38,464 bases of DNA from Sperchopsis tessellata (lineage: Eukaryota; Arthropoda; Insecta; Coleoptera; Hydrophilidae), in contig JAWQRN010000107.1 of the NCBI GenBank assembly GCA_033557685.1, positions 1 through 38,464 of the forward strand, read 5' to 3'. The notes under the pieces were generated by a model. The model searched no databases. It was not told the origin of the DNA and saw only the letters and a list, made by a program, of their open reading frames with translations. Both the position numbers and the translations under genes were made by a program. Shown here piece after piece: positions 1 through 11,435 of the stretch. The stretch's first letter is position 1, and the number at the start of each line of letters is the position of its first letter.

Positions 1-639
1 ATTAGGTATAAAATTGGTGTTCAAATAATTAAATATAGTTTCGACACTATATTCAATAGAAAAAGAGATGCTGGTGCTTAGATTTATCTGCAAAGATTAA
101 TTCAATAAAACACCTTTTTAAAGCTCAGGCTGCATTAAAGAGGAGCTATCATCACTATCAACCCAAATGAAGCACATAATAGTTCTCAAGTATCCTGCGG
201 TACAAACACGAGGTAATTTCAGAGAGCAGTGGGTGTTCAAGTTGCTGTTGAAGAAGAATTATCCTCATCATACCCAATTAAAGATATTTTACAAAAGGAT
301 TTTAAAATTCCTTCTTCTTCTTTGGTCGTGGTAATAAACTATGTACATAGATTTTTGAGCCACGAAATTCATTTTCTTCCGGGTTCGCTTTGCCTTCAAC
401 TTTGTGTTACAGAATAAGCTGAAGTAGGTTGTATATTTCCGGCTACCGGATTATGTATTTGAGGTACTACAGCTTTTTTATTACAATGGGTTTTATTCTT
501 TCCCTTTATTTGTTCAATGTCTTTAGAAAGTTTATGTTAGTAACACGATCTGTCCAAGATATACTGAGCAGACGTCTATATACCCACATCTCGAAAACCT
601 CCCACTTGTATGATTACCACACTCGCAATTTTTTTAAAC
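1..639. other. Anonymous AT-rich sequence
   Basis: Short open frames occur at 229-417 and 429-704, but neither resembles a known domain and both have the low-complexity composition expected by chance in AT-rich DNA. I see no RNA gene, repeat boundary or transposon motif here. Confidence 0.5.
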
Positions 640-1205
640 TAATTGAAATTGAACCCTCCATACGATACCTTCATATTTCGGTAATTAAACTTGGAATGAA
701 ATAATATGCAGCTTACTGCATTGTACTCAAGACGTAAGTAACACTGAACAATTCTAGTTTTAGAAAAGCTGATATTTATAAGCACTTCAGAAGTTTTTGC
801 CCAGTTACAAAGTCTACAGGAGAAGGACTAAGTTTATTAATTTTAAGTGCGCTAAAAAAATAAGTATGCTTGACATGCGGGGTCAGGGGTATACTATAAG
901 CACGAATTTAAGGGGAATTTTATATTTTTGTGCCATGTTCTGCACAAAAATTGAAAGAACTAGCCCTCATATTTCGGTAACAAGATATAGAATGAAATAA
1001 TATGTACTCCAGATATAAGTAACACTGAACAATTCTGTTTTTAGAAAATCTGATAACTTCATAGGTTTTTTTGCTCAGTTACAAAGTTTACAGGAGCAGG
1101 ACTTAGTTCATACATTTCAAGTGATCTAAAGAAATAAGTATGCATGGCATGCGCGGTCAGGGGTATAATAATGGAATGAATATGAGAGGCATTTTACATA
1201 CATGA
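640..1205. repeat. Diverged tandem duplication, unit about 275-296 bp
   Basis: Two adjacent copies run in the same orientation. Landmarks are CATATTTCGGTAA-like at 672 and 968, ACACTGAACAATTCT at 741 and 1022, CAGTTACAAAGT at about 801 and 1076, and GGTCAGGGGTAT at 881 and 1155. The offsets fall from 296 to 274, so small indels separate the copies. Sequence just before 672 (an ATTGAAATTGAACC-like stretch) resembles the stretch before 968, so the unit may start near 637. The frame at 797-1000 lies across the repeat and looks fortuitous. The origin is not recognised; it could be a local duplication or a short satellite-like array. Confidence 0.85.
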
Positions 1206-3615
1206 ATTAATAATTGATAAAAATTGTTTTTTTTTTAATCAGTACATTTTCAACACCATGGCACATAACTTTTCGTATCCTATAGTATTCCTTAAGAAGG
1301 TTTTAATGCGTTTTAAAGTTCAAAAGCAGTATTCCGTGTTTACGGTAGTCATATGAAAAGTACACGTAATTTTAAGAAGTTTCACATTTTCCGAAAAGTA
1401 TTGCAAAGATTATTATTTATGAAGAATTGTAAAAAGGCAATAGCCCCAGCACCGCTATAAAAGCTTCACGATTGTAGCACACTTCTTGTTTAGTTTTTAA
1501 TTTTAATTCGTTTACAATTGCATATTTGAGTACGTCTTAGGGAAAGTTGTTTACAATTAAATGATTACTAAACTGGAGTCTCTGTGTCACGTATGAAATA
1601 ATTATATCACAAACTTTTAAGGACATTCTGGGTTTCGAATCTTCATATTTATTTTACTTACTTGCAGGTTCATTAAATGAATCAAGTAGAGGATTGTTAG
1701 TTATAATTCGGCTTCTTATTTTTAGATTCAGAAATACAATTTTTTATAACTATAACATCAGTATCACAAATTTGAAGTTGATGTCAAAGTGAGTCATTAT
1801 TACGTGACAAGAATTTAACCCAAAATGAATTTTTCATTTTTTAAATAAAGATTTATGTAATTTTTTTATTTTGACTTGTTTCTTAAAAATTGTATTGGGG
1901 TCAGACAAAAATGTATTCGGCTATAAAATACGCAGGGATTTTCAGATGTTTCAACCTCGCCGTGTTCATGAAATGCCAGTTCGAATGTCAAAATTGTATG
2001 CAGTTAATTATTTTATTTAAAATGTACCTATTGCTACTAAGTTTTCGCTGTATTCCATTTACGCATTTTCGACAAGTACTATCTAACAATCATCTAATAT
2101 CAATATTGGTTTTAAATCAACCACACCAGTTTTGCACTATATTTATCTCCAAATAAGCATTTTAAATTTCACATCAGCAAATCAACTCGAACAAACTATT
2201 TTCAATGAAATACCTATTAACTATTTGTTTATTATTCATAGAAGTTTGCGTAATATTTAATTTTTGTGTTAAGCGGTCATATTTGTAGAGTAATGGCCCA
2301 AAAGGACATGTTCTATGTTTTCTATCCTTCACTAACTTTTGTAAATTTTCATTTAAATCCATCACTGTTCCATACGTTTATATACTAATATTCTTACATA
2401 GTATGGGCATTTAACCAAACATTTGCTAGTTCGCTTAACTTGAGAAACGTTTAAAGAGTAAGGCATTGATATTTACCTACTTTACCTCTAATAATCTTTT
2501 AAGTTAAAAATACTAATTTTTGTGTGGGAGGTCATGGGGAAAATAACTTAATAGAGGAGCCGCCGCTGAATAGAATTAAAAATTTACAAAAAAATTATAT
2601 GATTATGTTAAAAAACTTCAAATCATTTTCAATATTTGATAATAGACTCCTTGTATAATTTAATAGTAATATTAATACATGATGTACTCAAAGCTGTGTA
2701 GTGCGACAGTCACAAGGTGCAAGAGGTTTCAACTCTTCTACGTGACATAGATGTATACTAAAACAGTGATACATAATTTCTGGTACAAATATTACTGCAT
2801 TACGTTCTTTAAAAGCAATTTTAAGTTTTTAATCTTGGCATACTTTTCTCAAAATCAGATTTTTATTTCATAAAAAAAAATTGGACACGAACAAAAAATT
2901 AATATTAGAAAATTTCTCAAGTGCAGCATGCTTATTATATAATTTACAATGTTAAGTATTAACTCTTTTAAGGAGAACTGTGAAAATGTCCTTTTCTTTA
3001 TTTTTCAAATAAATATAAGAAAGCAAATTGCCGAGACAATTGCTACATTTATTCTGAATTAAAAATGGACGTCATTATATCAAGTGAAGCTATTAATAAA
3101 ATCTTACTTACTAAATTACTTACTCTTCAGACTAATTCCTAACTTCAAAACGATTATGCAATTAAAATGAAAGTGGTTAATTATTGAGTTAAGTACTTTA
3201 TGATTTGGCTGGATAATTCCATTTACTTTATCACGTCAGATTTCATAAATAAGAAATTCAAGTAAAATGTTCTGTTATAGCAATGCTTCCGAAGTGAAAA
3301 ATTATCAACAGAATATAATAATATAACAGACTACCATGGTTCGTATCTATATGAATGGTGCTTCCGGGTGAAAACCATGTAGGTACTTTGAAAAGCGTCG
3401 AAATTTCATCCACTAATTTATGGACATATTCAAGACGAGTGGGTCTAAGATAAAGTAGATTATTTATCTATTTAATACTTCCTGTATTTTTTCTAGATTC
3501 ATATGTCTGAATTTTATAAATCGTTCCCTTATTTCCCAAGAAGATAACATTCCGAACAGATAACTACACTATATGAGAGGTAGTTTTCATACCAAGTACT
3601 ACAAATGGGGTTCTC
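1206..3615. other. Anonymous AT-rich sequence
   Basis: About 2.4 kb without a recognisable gene or mobile element. The frames at 1890-2156 (+) and 2174-2365 (-) show no family motif. Poly-A and poly-T runs and AT-rich composition dominate. Confidence 0.5.
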
Positions 3616-3653
3616 ATGAATTGTAGAATAGCTTGGTGACATTATCAAGACAT

Positions 3654-3719
3654 ATAACTTTTAAAAGCGCTTAGTGTAAGCCGCTATGTATCTCTTAAAG
3701 TGTAGTGTATATGTAGTGG
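3654..3719 (-). repeat. 34-bp tandem repeats at the 3' end of PLE family A
   Basis: A unit starting ATATAACTTTTAAAAGCGCT is 34 bp long and is followed by a second unit starting ATGTATCTCTTAAAGTG. They are diverged copies of the unit found four to five times at 27341-27490 (ATATAGCTCTAAAAAGTGCT). At both loci the array abuts the GACATTATCAAGAC terminal sequence, so it is part of the element and not a chance local duplication. Confidence 0.7.
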
Positions 3720-3732
3720 CGAAGCGTCAATA

Positions 3733-3778
3733 GGTATCCAATTCGGCACGACAATCCCCTATTGGCCGAGAGGATACC
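3733..3778. other. Imperfect hairpin inside PLE family A
   Basis: GGTATCC at 3733-3739 pairs with GGATACC at 3772-3778. A second block (TTCGGC against GGCCGAG) extends the stem around a loop of about 16 nt. The hairpin lies between the RT remnant and the 34-bp repeats. It may be a structured 3'UTR element or coincidence. Confidence 0.35.
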
Positions 3779-3944
3779 GACGTGGAGTATATCTTGCTAA
3801 GATAATGCTGACCTTCTTAAATGTATATTTCCAAACAGCGGCCAGAAGAAACCTATTATCGCGATTCGGATATTACGTGTGTTTACATATGTCGATGAAC
3901 GCTCTTATTATTCTAGGGAAATAATTAGATAACTGTACAAGAAT

Positions 3945-4560
3945 TGTGGAATCTTTGTAATTTATGTACCGCTAATAGATATAACCAAAGTGTCATCCAC
4001 ATCCACTAAACCAATATTTCCGTTTGAGGGGAGCAGATGCTTCCTCGAAAGTTTCCATAAAAATGTTTAAGATCCCCAGAAAGAGTGGAGAACCTATTGC
4101 AGCACCAAAAGTGTGTTCATAGAACTCGCCGCGAAGTCGCCTGTGGTGGATCGGATAGGCTTGTTAGCCAGGGAAATAGAACCTTCGTGGATAGAGAAAT
4201 ATTAAAGTATATCGTTATATATCGAACCATGTTTGAAATCATTTTGAGTTCTTGATGTATGATGACGATGTTCTCATAAACGGGCTGAGTTTAGGTGAGC
4301 GATCCAATGGTACCAACAATAAGTCGTAATTGAACTCCTGGTTTGTGAATCTTTGAAAGTCCATAAATCTTAGGGGTGCGAGAATTATGAGGCAAAACAG
4401 ACTTATGATGATTCGGTTTGAGATGTGAATAATTAATTATAGATGACACTATCCTTTGGCGTGCAAGCCTCTACCTCGTTCAAGAAAAAAAAATCAGAGT
4501 TGTGAATCTTCAAAGTACACCTGAAACTCGACGGTTACCTCATCATTTTGAAATTGTGGA
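3945..4560 (-). pseudogene. Penelope-like reverse transcriptase, broken, minus strand
   Basis: Reading the minus strand from about 4480 downward, the frames give PKIYGLSKIHKPG (forward positions 4339-4374), then a QLRLIVGTIGS stretch, then FYEHTFGAAIGSPLSG (4074-4131), then a VDVDDTLVI-like stretch at 3981-4004 that carries the catalytic YVDD-type aspartates, the first of them reached only across a frame change. These are the ordered landmarks of the Penelope RT: the PKIHK fingers motif, the GSPL motif B region, and motif C. At least three frame changes and several stops interrupt them. Downstream, 3720-3945 holds no GIY-YIG domain, only diverged sequence leading into the 34-bp repeats. The copy cannot encode an active enzyme. 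Confidence 0.8.
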
Positions 4561-4654
4561 AAGGTATCTTTCTTACAAACCGACACCTCTGGAAATATTT
4601 TGACTGGCAAACAGTCTTGAACATTCTGTCACCTGTCAGATAAGTTTCATCCAA

Positions 4655-5298
4655 ACCGCATAATCAGAATCAAATTTCGAACAAACTTTTCGTCAATATA
4701 TCTTCCGACACCTCTCCACAGATCAAAAGGCTGTTCTTTCAAATGGTCTCTATTTTGTTCCAACGTCCAGAAGCATAACCGTTAAAGATATTATTTACAA
4801 TGTCGAATCTGCTATTCGTCAACTACCAGCGACACAATACTGTCAGCATTCTAGATTCCGCTAGGCCCCCACTACACCCAGCATTCAAAGTTTGATTCTA
4901 AAAAGCCGCAAGAATATCTTAAAAATTTCTCTGCTCTCTACGAACGAGAATAACACAACTGTCGTAATTGACCGCTCCACATAATACATGTTGCAACTTC
5001 TGCGAGAAACAAGCCCCTAGAACGCAATCTGGCCAATATAATAAAGAAGGCGGTATCATCTATAATTAAATTTCACATACCTGTTTTACCTTATGATTCG
5101 AAGATCCGCAAATTAGGAGTTCCACTATGATCTATTTTTGGTACCATTGGATCTCCCACCTACAAGCTCGCCAGATTCCTCACTATCCAACTTCGCCAGT
5201 TTATTGGAACATCATTGTCAAACATGAAGAATTCTGCCCATTTGTTTGAGAAGATTTCTAATATGGCTCTTAATAAATACGATCTACTTGACAGTCTA
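4655..5298 (+). pseudogene. Penelope-like RT N-terminal part, internally deleted, plus strand
   Basis: Plus-strand frames give KAVLSNGLYFVPT and DIIYNVESAIRQLP at about 4726-4830, which match the N-terminal region before the RT in Penelope proteins. NNTTVVIDRST follows near 4955. Then come GTIGSPTYKLARFL and NMKNSAHLFEKI at 5140-5255, ending in a DLLDSL-like motif at 5279-5296. The following bases are already the element's 3' terminal sequence, so RT motifs B and C, the linker and the GIY-YIG domain are deleted. Stops occur near 4862 and 5128. Together with the minus-strand copy it forms the head-to-head locus. Confidence 0.75.
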
Positions 5299-5299
5299 C

Positions 5300-5345
5300 A
5301 TGTATTGATATTGTCCCCTGCAACGGTGGACGATATGTCAGCACA
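5300..5345 (+). other. Hammerhead-like terminal motif of PLE family A, degenerate
   Basis: TTGATATT precedes GTCC (5313-5316), an inner CC/GG pair, a bulged T and GGAC (5328-5331). The following GATAT replaces the GAAAC seen at 27528. Penelope-like elements are known to carry minimal hammerhead ribozymes in their terminal repeats. The stem II geometry fits, but the catalytic core here is mutated and is probably inactive. Confidence 0.5.
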
Positions 5346-5445
5346 AATAAAATCCATCACACGCTTATCTCCCAGAAAACAAATTATTCCAGTTCAGATA
5401 TCAACAGCAAATTTGTGCGACGTGTTGGTATATACTAAAAATTGG

Positions 5446-7899
5446 AAAAGGTAATACTATACTGACTAAACGTTACAGATTTCTCGATCTAGTTTTATAC
5501 TATTACTTTTAAAAGTTACTATATTATTTAAAATCTTTTAACTTTAACCCATATATTTTAATATCACAGAAAAATTTGGTTTAAATGTACTAAAATCTAA
5601 TAAGAAATATTTCAATATTAAAAGTAGTTTCCGAGCGCTCTTTGAAACGAAGTATTGAATGGAATGGGTAGCATACTACATTAAAGGAATCCAAAGTGCT
5701 GCACTCTTAAATTCAGCTATTTTTAATAATTCTTTAAGATACTGTATATAGTCCTTTTCATGCAGACATTATATGTTACCATGACTTGAACACTACAAGT
5801 ATTTTCGTAACTATATATTTCCCTGATATCACAACAAGACTATCAGAGCAGGAACAATATGCATGATGGAAAAACGGAGATACAGACCTATGAGACGGTC
5901 GTTTTCCAGGAACAAGGTACCAACTTTTATGCGCAGTTTGTAATCATATTGAGAATCATAAAATGAGATTCTAGAGTCTCTTGCTCATTTCGCCGCTTTC
6001 CCCGTTCCATTTTCATATCTCGATTGTGCGTTTTTACGGGCATTTTAAAGTTTAAGGTGGGAGAATCGAGTGGGCGGGAAAGGAGACCGAATGCAGGAGA
6101 AAAAGGAGGAAAACCCAGCCACTAAAAGTTGGTAATAAATTTTTTGTTCGCGAAGAACAAATCTCACATAAGATAACTTCATTTTTTAAATTTGTTTTCG
6201 AGTTTGCTGTCTTTTGTTATTGCCCTTGCTTTCGCTGATAAAAAATGTTTCCCCCACGTTTTGGCCTGTCTGTCTATGCGAATTTCATTCTAAATTTTCA
6301 GTATTCCTTTATTAGTTGGAACGTATCAATTTTTATGTCTTTTCTATCAAATTTTTCTGTGGCAGTAACAAATCTTGCTATTTTTATTTTTGCCCTTTAG
6401 CAAAATAGTGGATAAAAGTTACCCTAAAATATTATATTGCTGAATTCGGTAACTTATTTGCAGAGTGCCTCTTTAAACGCATATATTTCAGCTACTTACA
6501 TTTACAGTGCTTCTACATATTTACCAACGAATGCATACAGTCAGATAAAAAATGTTAGTATTAAGTTGAAACTATATTCTGGATACATTTTGTCACCCCT
6601 GTAGGACATGCCTTCAGGTAACGGATAGGAGAATGCTCTTCAGATATATTGAGTATGGATTCAGCACTCGAAAATTCACAAAGTTCAAACTACCCGAATT
6701 AGCACAGGAGTTGTACACGATGAACATATGTTAGAAGCGACTTATCGCTGACGACTATTCTCTATATTAGATAGGCAGGTACATATTAGACATGTTGACC
6801 TGAAGTTAGGCAAGTGTGAATAAATAATACCTTATTTTCCCCAAGGTCCGACACACAACAAAATGGCCATGGCCTTCAATTTATGCCGCCATCAGTAAAA
6901 TCAGTAATTAGAACCAACGCTAGAAGGCAGCGGTTTCTAAGAATCCACTGTGTCTTAACAACCATCAAACCACATCAAATGAGTAAGGATGTAACTCCTG
7001 CATACTATTCAATTAAGCGAAACTAATAGAATTGTAAAATTAATCGGATATGATTCACTGGGATATTGTAAATCTGGCTGTGAATCCACAAGAAATTGTG
7101 GGTTGGTATAGTTTAACGCAAAGAAATCGGTCAGTCTGGCTTAGGAAGTAGATACGACCCACATGACTGACTTATAGAATTTGTAGAATCGAAAGGTCTA
7201 TGATAGTTACAAAATGTTCATATTTAAGGATTACAAAAAATGATATTTATGAAATTGAAAAGTGAGATTAAAAAAATTACTAAATGAAATGGTTAAAACT
7301 GTTCAAGCAATTTTGAAAGGTCCTGACATACGAGATTTTCGTACAATATTCAAAAATTGACAGTATGTGGAAGTATAGTAAATAATAATCTATACAAGGA
7401 GAAAAAGAAGACTAAAATAATTTGAAAATCAATAAAAAATTAATACAGCAGAAGAGAAAATTATATAAGAAGACGAATAAAAGAATAAGAAATAGTTTAG
7501 TATAAAATATCTTTAAATTTTAAATTAGAAATACTTTGGTTAATTAGCCACTGTTGCAATCAAATTTGCTTGATAATCTGACATTTAATCGAGAGGTATT
7601 TCAACTAGACCTTAAGAACCGATTTTCTGCTCTTTAAAAAAACTATAATTGCCGATAATCTGTTTCATATAATATCAGTCACAGTCAGAGTAATAGGTGG
7701 AATTGCTAATAATAAAAACAAAAGTAGCATAGAAAACTAAACGTTAAAGTTAAGATAAGGCAAATTATAGAGTATGTAAAACATTCAAAAACCATAAAAA
7801 ACGAGTAAAAAAATGCGACTATAAAGCATACTTGCGATACAAGAGTAAAGATCTATAAGGTTTTGAAAAAAGCAAATAATAGCCCTCAAATCTAAACAC
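5446..7899. other. Anonymous AT-rich sequence
   Basis: No recognisable coding region. ACCAACTTTTA at 5919-5929 is mirrored by TAAAAGTTGGT at 6123-6133, possibly an old MITE. Sequence from about 7240 may belong to the 5' part of the RTE relic that follows, but I could not align it to any protein motif. Confidence 0.4.
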
Positions 7900-8765
7900 G
7901 GTGCGATATTCTCAATAGAGAGGGAATCCTTGAAGTGTTTCAAAAGTATCACTACGAACTATACTAAGACGAACATGCCCATATAAGGGCATAATATATG
8001 TTCCGAGAAAAGTTCCAACCATTATTACCCTCAGAGGTTGCGCATCAATGAAGTGTGAATAATCGCCAGTGGAGAAATTGATCACGTTGAAATTTTAAAT
8101 ACCTATATCTCAAGAAGGTATTCATACAGTCCTAGCAAAACTGTAAACGCCAGGTAAAAAGGTACCGACATCTTAGAACAATACAGCAAGTATTCTAACA
8201 CACAACAAAAGAATAGAAGAAGAATTGAATAACTGCTTACCAATAAGTCTCACATTTGTGGCTTATAAAATCTTTATCAAAATACTACATATCATCTTAC
8301 AGACTAATTCGATTTATACCAACCCAAAGAAGAGGAAGGCTTCCTTGAAAGGATATAGCACTATTGACCGTATTCACACGGTGTGTGAATAGATATCTGG
8401 ATACAGTTAATATAGCTTGCCACTACGTTGTGCGTCCGTATACTACGAAAATGCAGTTGATTGAATTAAAACATCTGTAGTGGTAAAAGCTTTGGTCCAA
8501 AACAGTTATTCGTCTTCATCTATAGAATTCAATTAAAACATCAAGTGCTAAATTACACCAAGAAATGGAAACTTTTGTAATTTACAAATGTGTTAGAGAC
8601 CGATCACCGAAATTGTGCACTAAGCTTTTAGAGTATGTTATATTCCGAGCACTAGATTCGCTATACATTTGAATAGACAATATCTCGAAGATTTACAGAT
8701 ACTGTCATGCTTTTTGACACATCTTTTAAAAGCTCTCAGAATAAATGGTTGATCTAAATATGCAG
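7900..8765 (+). pseudogene. Old RTE-clade LINE reverse-transcriptase relic
   Basis: Plus-strand frames give, in order, KVPTS followed by a stop and NNTASILTHNKR (near 8155-8210), NCLPISLTFVAYKIFIKIL (8231-8287), RKASLKGYSTIDRIHTV (8332-8382), a LDTVNIACHY-like stretch, and LCTKLLEYV with RALD (8614-8656). These correspond to the LINE RT blocks preserved at 30870-31400 in the second element: the KKGD...NHRPISLL block, QAGFRKGFS, the FVDYKK region and the SPKLFT region. Many stops and frameshifts make it much older than the 30130-32195 copy. The catalytic aspartate blocks are not recognisable. 5' and 3' limits are uncertain. Confidence 0.7.
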
Positions 8766-11265
8766 ATTGTATACTGAGTAGTTTTTGGTCCCTCGCTTCC
8801 ACTTTTGTTTAAAACATGGATATTTTTACAGTTACATAATTATACCAGCATAAAAATTACAATCTTAAATTAAAAATGAATTACGCCTATTCGTGCAACT
8901 TATATATTTCTTCCAATTACCTGATGATACAAAGGAAAGATACTTATTTTCTACTATACTTGTTTACATTTATCTGGAAAGGCAACAAAAATTTATATAA
9001 TAGTCTGCAGTCAGATTTGGATAACAGGTACATCAAATAAATTTTCTATTACTTTTCATTCCATTCACAATTATTTCCAACGAATTATCTTAAGATATTG
9101 TTAACAAGTATCTCAAAATTAAAAAGCTTGAAAACTGAAGTAAAGATATATATGAAAAGTACAATTCCAATGGTTATTTCTACTTAAGTTATAAAAGTCA
9201 TATTACGGAATGTAATGTAACTTATGGTGAGGTACTATGCCAGTTGAATGCCCAATGAGCAATTCAAACTATGAAGTTAGCGGCAGAATTTAGAGCAGAA
9301 CACGTTACGCTGAAGTACAACCAACATTGCAACAATTCATAATTTACGTCCATGTACATGTGCTCAGTTTGTAAACTACTGCAGTAATTCAATATCGTAT
9401 GTACGCTCTAGGTAGAATACGTCTTGCTTTTATTGTATTTTCCATTATATTCTCAATTTCATTTTTATCATCAAATGAAAAGGCGGACTTGGGTATTAAG
9501 TTCAGAAAATCGGTCGGGAAAATCGTACGTGATAATGTTCTAAATCAAGTTTCTTTCTTCGTAGTTAGTTTTTTATGAAACATTTTTTTTTCAGGTTTAG
9601 AAAAGTTATATCATAGCAAGTGTAGGCAATTTGTTTTTATATTTATCTTTCTAGTTTGCATGATAATTTCAACGGTCGTTATAACCTGTGCTTCTCAACC
9701 TCGAAGTCCGACCCAGATATCTTAATTGATAGTAAAAATTTAATAAAAATTAAAACTATATAAGTAATTATTTGGCGATAGTAGTACTACAAATTTAATT
9801 AATTTATTTTTTATGTGGACTACATATAAACATATATTTGTTCTGTTAGCACAAAAATAATAAAACCAACTTATGTTTAATATGAACCCTGACGTTTGAT
9901 TAATTTCGTTAGGGTTTAGAAATTTCGATATTAAGCAGCATCACAACACAAGGAATCAGTCTATACTGAATACTGATTCGTAAAGATACGTCGTTGCAAA
10001 AGGTTGAAGCAAATTTAGTTGCTCCTTACCTAAAATTAGCTTGAGATATTTTTATTCTAAAAGATGTTAGTGAGTCATTGTTTTGAAAAATATTTCGCAA
10101 AAGGTGAAAAATTAGTTATCCCATTCGCGTATAATATTTCATATTAAAATTTAAGGGACATTATATCCAATTGTTATTGGACAAATCGTCTATAATTTAT
10201 TATTTGTCAAATTCTTCAAAATAATATATATATATATGTTTAATTTGAAAAAGTTAAGGTTCCAGAGAACATTTAAGAATGTAAAAGGAGATAACCTTTC
10301 CTGCTATAATAAATTTACATGTAAATGTTGTTAAGATTTTTGCATCACCATATAATGTTTATTTTTGTTTTATTTTATTAAACTCATCTCCTCTATAAAT
10401 AGTTCCAAGGTATCAAAATTGTCAAATACATTTCAAACTTATGAGAAAATTTATAGTGACTTATATAGCGGCTATGGATGTGTGTGTGTGTGTGTCACTT
10501 TTTGACTTAATTTGCCCTATACAATTTATATAATCCTTATTATAATCGGCAATTATTTTTTATAAAGCTTAAATTTGTGGCAAAGGTTTTTTTTAATATA
10601 GAGAGATATAAACCATGTGTCACTGTTCTCTAAAAGAACATAAACTCTATTTTGTGGAGCGGCTAGAAGTGGCTGGGCAATTATTGTAGAGCTCTCGGAA
10701 AGAAGGAGACGAATTGATATCTAGTAAGTTTAAAAATATGCAGCCACAAGAGCGTTAAATACTCGTAAAAAAATATTTCTACTTTAGTGCATATTTAAAC
10801 TTATCCTCTTGGGTAAAAATGTTGGAATTAAATGCTCTTCACTTAATTAATATTATATCGGGCAGTAAAGCCACTGATTAGTTCTAGCATTGCTGGGATT
10901 CATCGGACAAATGCAGTCCTCTCGTACAGGACAAGTTCTGAAAAAAGCTGAAATTTTTGCTTATTTTACTTTACTGAGGCGGCTGCATGCAACTATGAAT
11001 GTCAAGTCGGCACTTTTTATAGCATCTACTCGGTTTACCTCAGAAAGATCTTTTCTTTTTATAAGATCTGTAGAAGTCTATTACATTTAAGAAGTTATCT
11101 TGTATATATGTAGCTTACAAAAACCATTGGTTGTGCATTTATATGTTACCATTGACTCTTCAATATTTCTTATTATTAAATCTGTAAAGTGTGGTTTCAA
11201 ATGCCTCTTCAGTTATTTTTTTGCTTATATTACTAAATTCAAAATCAACAAAAACTCTAATTTAG
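8766..11265. other. Anonymous AT-rich sequence
   Basis: About 2.5 kb with no recognised gene. It contains a short TA run at 10224-10237 and a (TG)n run at 10479-10496. The open frame at 10890-11090 resembles no known protein. Confidence 0.5.
10479..10496. repeat. (TG)n microsatellite
   Basis: About nine TG units in a row; a simple sequence repeat with no other context. Confidence 0.85.
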
Positions 11266-11269
11266 TACT

Positions 11270-11435
11270 TCTATCATAGGCTGCCCCACTAGTATCAAAT
11301 CTGGAGAACAAGCAGGCCATTTAATTCGTATATGAGGTCCGATCCACGTATTATCAAGGTGATTCCTGTCTTGCCTGAAAGAATGTGAAGAAACACCGGC
11401 TTTCTGAAAATTTATTTCGATCTCTATAAATTGCT
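11270..11435 (-). pseudogene. Tc1/mariner-superfamily transposase relic
   Basis: The minus strand reads RQDRNHLDNTWIGPHIRIKW followed by PACSPDL. In many arthropod IS630/Tc1/mariner-type transposases a similar block (RWIGRRGPIEWPARSPDL-like) carries the conserved SPDL motif near the last catalytic acidic residue. Here the tract breaks right after SPDL, so the following LxPLDFFLWG-type block is missing. Only about 50 residues are recognisable and neither inverted terminal repeat is evident. Confidence 0.6.

Larger units (their letters stand above)
3620..5445. mobile_element. Composite Penelope-like element, family A, head-to-head copies
   Basis: Two partial Penelope-like retroelements (PLEs) are fused at their 5' sides near 4610-4650. 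One reads on the minus strand towards 3620, the other on the plus strand towards 5445. The outer left end has the inverse complement of the family 3' terminus (GACATTATCAAGACAT at about 3638-3653) followed inward by 34-bp repeat units. The outer right end has the same terminus in plus orientation (5293-5345), then the AATCTCCCGGAAAAC-like tail seen again near 27560. Both coding parts are broken. Complex, inverted and partially duplicated insertions are known for Penelope elements; assigning this locus to them is an inference from the RT motifs and the shared ends. Confidence 0.8.

Noticed and set aside
5160..5360. Minus-strand frame over the PLE family A RT
   Set aside because: Antisense shadow of the plus-strand GSPTYKLARFL region.
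10890..11090. Open frame with CTCTCGTACAGGACAAGTT, reminiscent of a large-subunit rRNA stretch
   Set aside because: The similarity covers only a few bases; flanking sequence does not match rRNA, and the protein reading has no family.
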